Of a stretch of 27,340 nt of DNA, positions 14,031 to 23,000 are shown in pieces. Every line of letters begins with the position of its first letter. Within the stretch, counting starts at the first letter, position 1. The translations under genes and the position numbers were made by a program. The notes under the pieces are model-generated. The model was not told the DNA's origin. It searched no databases and saw only the letters and a list, made by a program, of their open reading frames with translations. This DNA is from Aphodosoma sp045614825. GTDB taxonomy: Bacteria > Bacteroidota > Bacteroidia > Bacteroidales > Paludibacteraceae. The DNA lies in assembly GCA_045614825.1 (NCBI GenBank), contig JAZLDO010000029.1, forward strand, positions 1 to 27,340, in the 5' to 3' direction.

Positions 14031-17000
14031 ATGAAAAAAATATTTTTATTGCTTAGCATGGCAACCTTTTGGGTTGCCATGCAAGCAACAAATATAGTGT
14101 CGTTGCAGTCGGTTACTACAAGTCCGACAGATGAGTTACAAATTGATGTGTCGCTTGCGAATAGTGATGCACTTACAGCTGTTGAGGTCAAGATTCCGCT
14201 TGACGAAAATATGACGTATATTGATGAATCGGCGTTGTTGAACACTGCCCGTTCGAATGGGCATATTATATCTGCAGCAGAGGTTGATAAAGAGTTGCGT
14301 ATTTATATCTACAGTCTTTCACTTAAAACATTCAAGGGAAGTGAAGGACTGTTGTTTTCTTTTAAATTGAAAATAAATGAAGATCCAGCTATCTATACTT
14401 TGATACCTGAGGTTGTATTAAGCAATAAATCAGGTAAGAGTGTTACAGCCAAAGTAGAAGCAGGAATTATCACTATATTATCGCCTAAATTAGAATTTGT
14501 TACGCATGAAGTAAATTTTGGGCATGTACCTATTCGTTCAAATTATAGTCGCACTATAACCTTGAAAAATGTAGGGACATCTAAATTGAATGTAAAATCA
14601 ATTATAATACCAGATAGTAGATTTGTGGTTAGTGAAACGCAATTTGCTATTGGTGTGGGCGAAACAAAAAGCATAACACTCAAATATTCACCACTTGAAC
14701 ATGGATCTATAACTCGTCAACTGACTGTTGTGTCGGATGCGATAAATAAAGAGCATGCTATCGATGTGGTAGCCGATCCTTATTCTATCAATGAGTTGCA
14801 TGTTGGTAAGGTTGAAGGGGTAGCAGATAGCATTGTTTCTTTGCCTCTGACTGTGAAGAATATGGAACCAATTGTAGGTGTGCAGTTCCGTTTCAAAATG
14901 CCTAATAAATTGCAGTTTGATGATTTTGAACTTGCTCCACGTACGAATAATTATATTGTGTTGAATTCACAAGAGAAAGATACATTGTCGATGATGTTGT
15001 ATTCGCTCTCTAAGACACCAATGGTGGGTAATGATGGCGAAATAGGTAATCTCAAATTGAAGTTAGTTGGCAATAGTGGTTACAATTATTTGAGTCCGTT
15101 GGATGTGGTTTTGAGTAATGTCGATGAAGAAAATATGGTATCTGCTACATCACAGGGTTGGGTGAGAATTAAGAGTCCTAAATTGAATTGTGAAACAACG
15201 TTTACTCTACCAAGTGCTTCGGTTACAAGCTATGCCTCTGGTACTTATGTAATTCAAAATTCAGGACAATCGCCTTTGATAATAGAAGATATTACATTTA
15301 TGTCAGAAGGCTTTAAAGTTGTAGGTAATTTGCCTATAACTATACTTGCAGGAGGGAAAGATAGTGTAAAAATTGAGCATCGCGCAACCATAGAAGATGA
15401 GTATTCAACTATAATGAATATATATACTAATGACCCTGATAATCAGGTGAAAAAAGTGAGGGTCAATTCTTATATGTTCGAACCAAATAGTTTGAAATTG
15501 ACAGGAGAACCTGCGTTTGTTAAGCAAGGAGAGGATTCGGTTCAAGGGTATCATCTGAATATTGCAATGAACAATTATTCGGATATTGTAGCAATGCAGT
15601 TTGATGTGCATTGGCAAGCAAATATGACTACGGATATAGATAAATTGTTGACTACAGCACGTTTGAATGGGCATAACTGTTCGGTTACAAAAGTCAATAA
15701 TAGCACATATCGTATTTTGGTTTTCTCTATGTCCAATAAATTGATTAAGAACAAGAGTGGAAATGTTGTTACTTTGGGTTATGTGGGTACCGATTTTAAG
15801 GGTGTTATTACTGTTGACAATATAATTCTTAGTGATGCTAAAGGTGTAAATCGTATATCCGAACCTACTGCATCTATGACAGTTTTGGTAAACAAATTAA
15901 CAGTGAATAGTAATGATACAACTATGGGGGTTGTGTTTGGTGGTGGTTATTTTAATCGAGGTTCTAAAGTTACGATTTCAGCCGAAGCTAAATATGGCTA
16001 CGTCTTTTCGAAATGGTCGGATGGTAGCACGGATACAACACGTGTTGTTACGCTTAATAGTAATACCAATTTGACTGCTATATTTTTGACCAATATTCAT
16101 ACCGTGACGTTGAGTGGCAAAAATGGAACAGTGAAGGGTGCGGGAGAATATCAGCATGGTAAAGAGGTTGAAATAGAGGCTATACCAGATTATGGGTATC
16201 ATTTTGTGAAGTGGAGCGATGGTGATACTTTGGCAAAACGAAAATTTACGATACTTGATAATGTGAATCTTACAGCCGAATTTGCGATAAATGTATATAA
16301 GGTTGAATTGAAATCGGAGAATGGTGTAACCCAAGGATCAGGTGAGTATAATCATGGTTCGACAGCTAATATCAACGCTGTGGCTGCTGTTGGTTATCAT
16401 TTTGTAAAATGGTCTGATGGAGTTACAAAAGCTAAACGAAGCATAGTGGTTTTGTCGGATACAACATTGACTGCCGAATTTGCAATAAATCAATATATGG
16501 TATCTGTTACTGCGAAGAATGGAAAAGTAGAGGGAACAGGTGAATATGATTATGGTTCTATTGCTGATTTGGTGGCGATTCCTGATGAAGGCTATCATTT
16601 TATAGGTTGGTCAGATGGAGAAACCGAAGCAGAGCGTAGCATAGCCGTGATGTCTAATGTATCATTGACGGCAGAATTTGCGATAAATGTTTATGAGGTA
16701 GTTTTGAATACCGAAAATGGAATTGTAAAAGGAGCTGGTAAATATGAACATGGTGATACTATTGATATATCGTCAGTACCAAATGAGGGGTATCATTTTG
16801 TAAAATGGAGTGATGGAGATAAAAATGCAGAGCGAAAGATTGTTGTTAAATCAGATTTAAATTTGACTGCTGAAACAGCAATAAATGTTTATACTGTATC
16901 TTTGTCGGCATCGAATGGAGTGGTAACAGGTGCTGGTAAATATGAACATGGTGATACGGTGTTAATTTCGGTTACTCCTAACGAAGGTTATCATTTCATA

Positions 17001-20000
17001 AACTGGAGTGATGGTGTTGTTTCTACGGAGCGTAGATTTATTATTACATCAGATTTGTCGTTGAAAGCTGAAATTGCAATCAATGTTTATACATTAAGTT
17101 TGTTGGTTGAAAATGGTACAGTTGTTGGAGCTGGAGAGTATAATCATGGTAGAAATGTATATATAAGGGCATATCCTGATTATGGTTATCATTTTGTGCG
17201 TTGGTCGGATGGTGTAGAGGAAGAAGCTCGTAATGTGAAAATTGTTTGCGATACAACAATAACAGCAGAAATGGAAATTAATGAGTATGATGTGACGTTG
17301 ACAACAGAGTATGGGGTGGTGACAGGTGCAGGTAAGTATAAACATGGAGATACAATTACAATTTCAGCTATTGCAAATGAAGGTTATCATTTTGTGAAAT
17401 GGAGTGATAATAGTAAGTTAGAAGAGCGTGAACTTATAGTTAAGTCAGACTTGAATTTGTTTGCTGAATTTGCGATAAATGTTTATGATGTAAATTTGTC
17501 GGCAGAAAATGGAGTAGTTTTAGGTGCAGGTAAATATAATCATGGCGAAATTGCAAATATTTCGGTTACACCAAATGAAGGTTATCATTTTGTTCGTTGG
17601 TCAGATGGTGTTATTGACGTTTCGCGTAGTTTTAAGGTCGTTTCTGATATCTCGCTTACGGCTAAATGTGCTATCAATCGACATTCGGTTACGTTATTAG
17701 CTGAAAATGGACAAGTTAAAGGTGCAGGAGAATATGATTATGGAACTAAAGTAACATTGACAGCTGTACCAAATGAAGGTTATCATTTTGTTCGTTGGTC
17801 GGATGGTGATACTGATATAGTGCGTGAAGTTACTCTTGTTGATGATTTAACTTTATCTGCTGAATTTGCTATTAACATTTATAATGTTGTTTTGACAGCA
17901 GAAAATGGTGTGGTTTCGGGTGCAGGAGAGTATGAACATGGAACGGAAATAACTATTACAGTTACGCCAGATCTTCATTATCATTTTGTTCGTTGGTCGG
18001 ATGGTGATACAAATCCTTCTCGTTCAGTGAAATTGACATCTGATTTAGTTTTGGTTGCAGAATGTTCTATTGATGAATTTGAAGTAACGGCAGATGTTGA
18101 AAATGGAAAAATATTGGGAATCGGAAGATACGAATATGGTTCTATTGTTGAGTTTACGGCAGAACCAAATAAGGGTTATCATTTTGTTTGTTGGTCGGAT
18201 GGAGAGGAGGCAATAAAGAGAACATTGACTATTACTTCAGATTTGGTGTTGTCGGTAGAATTTGCTATCGATGTTTTTGATGTTGAATTGTCATCAGAAA
18301 ATGGTATAGTACTTGGTGCAGGTGAATATCAATTTGGAGAGGTTGTTTCGTTGTCGGCTATAGCCAATGAGGGTTATCATTTTGTTCGTTGGTCGGATGG
18401 TTCGACAGAGGCAAATAGAAAAATTGTAGTTGTTGAAGATTTATCTTTAGTTGCCGAATTTGAGATTAATGTTTATGATGTTGTGGTGAATGTTTCAAAC
18501 GCAACGGTGAGTGGTATAGGTAAATATGAGCATGGATCTATTGTAAATATTGTTGTTACTCCTAATATAGGTTATCATTTTGTTGGTTGGAATGATGGAG
18601 AATTATCTGTTGAACGTCAGTTGATTGTTGTGTCTGATACAATTTTGTCAGCGATTGTTGAAGCAGATATTCATAGTGTGGTTTTGTCGGCAGAAAATGG
18701 TGTAGTGCTTGGAGCTGGTCAATACAATTATGGTTCGAATGTGACATTGAATGCCGTGGCAAATGAAGGTTATCATTTTGTGCGATGGTCAGATGGTGAG
18801 GAAAATGCCATGAGAATTATTACTATTACAGGAGATGTTAATTTAGTTGCAGAATTTGCAATTAATGTTTATTCTGTAGAAGTATTTGCTGAAAATGGAG
18901 AGGTAACAGGTGGTGGTATATATCAGCATGGTGAAGAGATAGAAGTTGTGGTTACACCTAATGTGGGCCATCATTTTGTTCGTTGGTCTGATGGTAGTAT
19001 GGAGCTTTCGAGAGTGATTAAAGTTACATCAGATTTAACTTTAACTGCAATTATTGCAATAAATACTTATAAGGTAGATTTATCGGCTGAAAATGGACAA
19101 GTAGTAGGTGCCGGGGAATATAATTATGGTACGAAATTGACAATAATGGCTATTGCCGATGAAGGCTATCATTTTGTTGGATGGTCGGATGGTGAAACTA
19201 TGTCAACACGAACTATAAATGTTGAGTCGGATACATCATTAGTAGCTACATTTGCCATAAATGTATATAGTGTATTGCTTGATTATGACGTTAATAAAGG
19301 TACTGTAATTGGTGCTGGTAATTATGAACATGGTGAAGTGATTACAATTAAAGCTATTCCAAATGAAGGTTATCATTTTGTGAAATGGTCTGATGGAAAT
19401 GAAAGTATAGAGCGTACATTTGCTATTGAAGGAGATTTAACATTAACAGCTGAATTTGCTATAGAAATTAGAGAAATAGTTGTTGTTGCTGAAAATGGTA
19501 CCGTGGAAGGTGCAGGTCGTTATGAATATGGAACTATAGCAACGCTTGTGGCAACTCCAAATAAAGGCTATCATTTTGTTGAATGGTCAGATGGTGTGGA
19601 AGAGCCAACTCGAACTATAGAAGTAACAGAAAATGTTGAGTTAGTAGCTGAATTTGAAATCAATGTGTATAATGTAAATCTTACAAGCGAAAATGGCGAT
19701 GTAGTAGGTAGTGGTAGTTATGCTCATGGAACTGAGGTAGAATTGATTGCAATACCGAAAGAAGGTTACCATTTTGTTGGTTGGTCGGATGGTGTAGAAG
19801 AAATGACACGTAAGGTAGTAGTTACTACAGATATAAATTTGAATGCTGAATTTGCAATTAATGTTTATAACTTAGTGTTGGAAACTGAAAATGCAATTGT
19901 TTTTGGAGCTGGCAAATATGAGCATGGTACAGAGGTAGAAATATCAGTGGTATTGAATGAGGGATATTATTTTGTTGGTTGGTCGGATGGCGATTTGAAC

Positions 20001-23000
20001 AAGACACGTACGATAAAGGTTAATTCGGATTTGTATTTGGAAGCAAAAACGGCTATTTATGTGTATGATGTAGTGTTGAATGGTGTAAATGGTGATGTAA
20101 CTGGAGCAGGAAAATATAAACATGGAGAAACAGCAATAATTTCTGTTATACCAAATGAGGGCTATCATTTTGTAGGATGGTCAGATGGTGAGACTGCAAT
20201 GGAGAGAGAGATTGTTGTTGTAGAGAATTGGGATTTAACAGCATTGAATGAGATAAATGTTTATGTATTAGAATTGTTTGCCGAAAATGGTAATATAGAG
20301 GGTGCTTCGTCAGGGTCTTATAATCATGGAACTGAAATGACTATTAATGCGGTGCCAAATGAAGGCTATCATTTTGTTGGATGGTCAGATGGTGTGATGG
20401 AGACAGAGCGCACAATTTCTGTAACTTCGGATATTGTTTTGACTGCTATTTTTGAGGTAAATGTCTATTCGGTAGTTGTATCGGGTCAAAATGGTATAAT
20501 AGAAGGTGGCGGTAATTTTGAACATGGAACAGAAATTGAGATTTCTGCTATACCAAATGAGGGTTATCATTTTGTAGGTTGGTCGGATGGAGATTCGGCA
20601 ATGGTTCGAAAAATAGTTGTTACATCTGATTTAGTTTTGTATGCAGATATACAGATAAATGTTTATAATGTTGTTTTGACAGCAGAGAATGCGACTATTG
20701 TAGGAGCAGGACAATATGAACATGGTACGCAGATAACAATTCATGTAACACCAAATGAAGGATACTCATTTGTAGGTTGGTCGGATGGCGAATTACAGTC
20801 AACACGTACGTTTATTGTTACTTCTGACATCGAATTATATGCTAATATTTTGATAAATGAATATGATTTGGTTGTGTCAGCCGAGAATGGAACAATAACA
20901 AACGCAGGTAAATATGAGCATGGTAGTGTAGTTGAAATATCGGCGTTACCAAATGACGGTTACCATTTCGTGCGTTGGTCGGACGGAGATACTTTACCAA
21001 ACAGAGTGTTGACGATGACTTCGGATATTACATTATCGGCTTATTTTGCAATAAATATTTATGATGTTGTATTAAATGTAGAAAATGGAATTGTTTTTGG
21101 CGATGGACGTTACAATCATGGCACAAATCTTACGATTGCAGCTTATGCAAATGAAGGTTATCATTTTGTAGGTTGGTCGGATGGAGATAAAAATCTTGTA
21201 AGAACAATTTCTTTGATTTCGGATACAATATTGACAGCATTGTTTGAAATTGATAAATGCACGATTACATTATCAGCTGAAAATGGTAAAGTGTATGGTA
21301 GTGGTGTTTATGATTATGGTTCGGAAGTTGATTTGATTGCAGAAGCAAATAAAAATTATCATTTTGTTGGATGGTCTGATGGTGACGAAAATATAACACG
21401 ATCGGTTATTGTTAAATCCGATTTGAATTTAACGGCTTTGTTTGCAATAAATAGACATTCAGTTGAATTAACAGCCGAAAAAGGTGTAGTTGTTGGTGCT
21501 GGAGAATATGATTATTCAACGATATTAGAAATAAAAGCAGAGCCAAATGAAGGTTATCATTTTGTTCGATGGTCAGATGGCGATGAAAATCCAATTCGTA
21601 CTATTGTGGTTACTTCAGACATTGAATTGTTTGCAGAATTTGAGATTAATAGATATTCAGTAGTATTACATGCAACAAATGGTTCGGTTTTGGGTGAAGG
21701 AGAATATGAGCATGGAACAACTATAACTTTAAAAGCAATACCTAATTCAGGTTATGAATTTGTTAAATGGTCAGATGGTGATGATAGAGATGAGCGTGTT
21801 TTTGAAATAACATCTAATATTGATTTAACTGCCGAATTTGCTAAGGAGATTAGAGAAGTAGTTGTTTTGGCAGAAAATGGTATTGTTGTAGGTGCAGGTC
21901 GTTATGAATATGGAGCGGAAGCGACATTAAATGCTATACCAAATGAAGGTTATCATTTTGTGGGTTGGTCAGATGGTGAGACTTCTGCTCTTAGGTCTAT
22001 TACAATGTTGACGGATACAGTTTTGACTGCTGAATTTGCAATAAATATTTATTCGATAACTTTGATGGGCGAAAATGGAAGTGTTTATGGTGCTGGTGAT
22101 TATGAATATGGAACAACGATTGAAATATCAGCCATACCAAATGAAGGTTATTATTTTGTAGGTTGGTCAGATGGTGATAATTCGGCAGTTAGGACTATTA
22201 TGGTTGTAGAGAATATGAATTTAACAGCTCAATTTGTTTCTAATTTATATTCTGTTGTTTTAGGTTGTGAAAATGGTATAGTTTTAGGAGGTGGTTTGTA
22301 TGAATATGGGGCTGAAATAAATTTAACTGCAACACCAGATGAGGGTTATGATTTCGTTAAGTGGTCAGATGGTTATCTCTTGCCTAATCGTACTATTATT
22401 GTTGTCGATGATATAGAGTTGATGGCAGAATTTGAATTGAGACGAGTGAATATATCACTTTCAGGAGACCATGGAACTGTTGTAGGTGCAGGTATTTACG
22501 ATTATGGATCAAAAGTAGAGTTAATAGCTATAGCTGATGAAGGATACCATTTTGAAAGTTGGTCGGATGGTGTGGTTGAGGAATCCCGTATAATTGAAGC
22601 TACAACAGATGTTGATTTGATAGCAAAATTTGTTGTCAATACATATTCTATTGTATTGCATGCTGAGAATGGAAATGTTTATGGCGCAGGTGTTTATGAG
22701 CATGGCACAGAGGTTACTTTAACTGCTGAACCTAACGAGGGCTTCCATTTTGTGCGTTGGTCTGATGGTAATAATAATGCAATTCGTACTATAAAGTTAA
22801 CATCTAATGTTGAGTTGACAGCAGAATTTTCGAAAGAGATTCGAGAAATTATAGTTAATACTGAAAATGGAGTTGTCTCAGGAGCAGGGCGTTATGCTTA
22901 TGGTGCAACTGCGGTATTGTCAGCCATCCCAAATGAGGGTTATCATTTTGTAGGTTGGTCGGATGGGGTTACTGATCTTGTTCGTACAATTACAGTTCTT

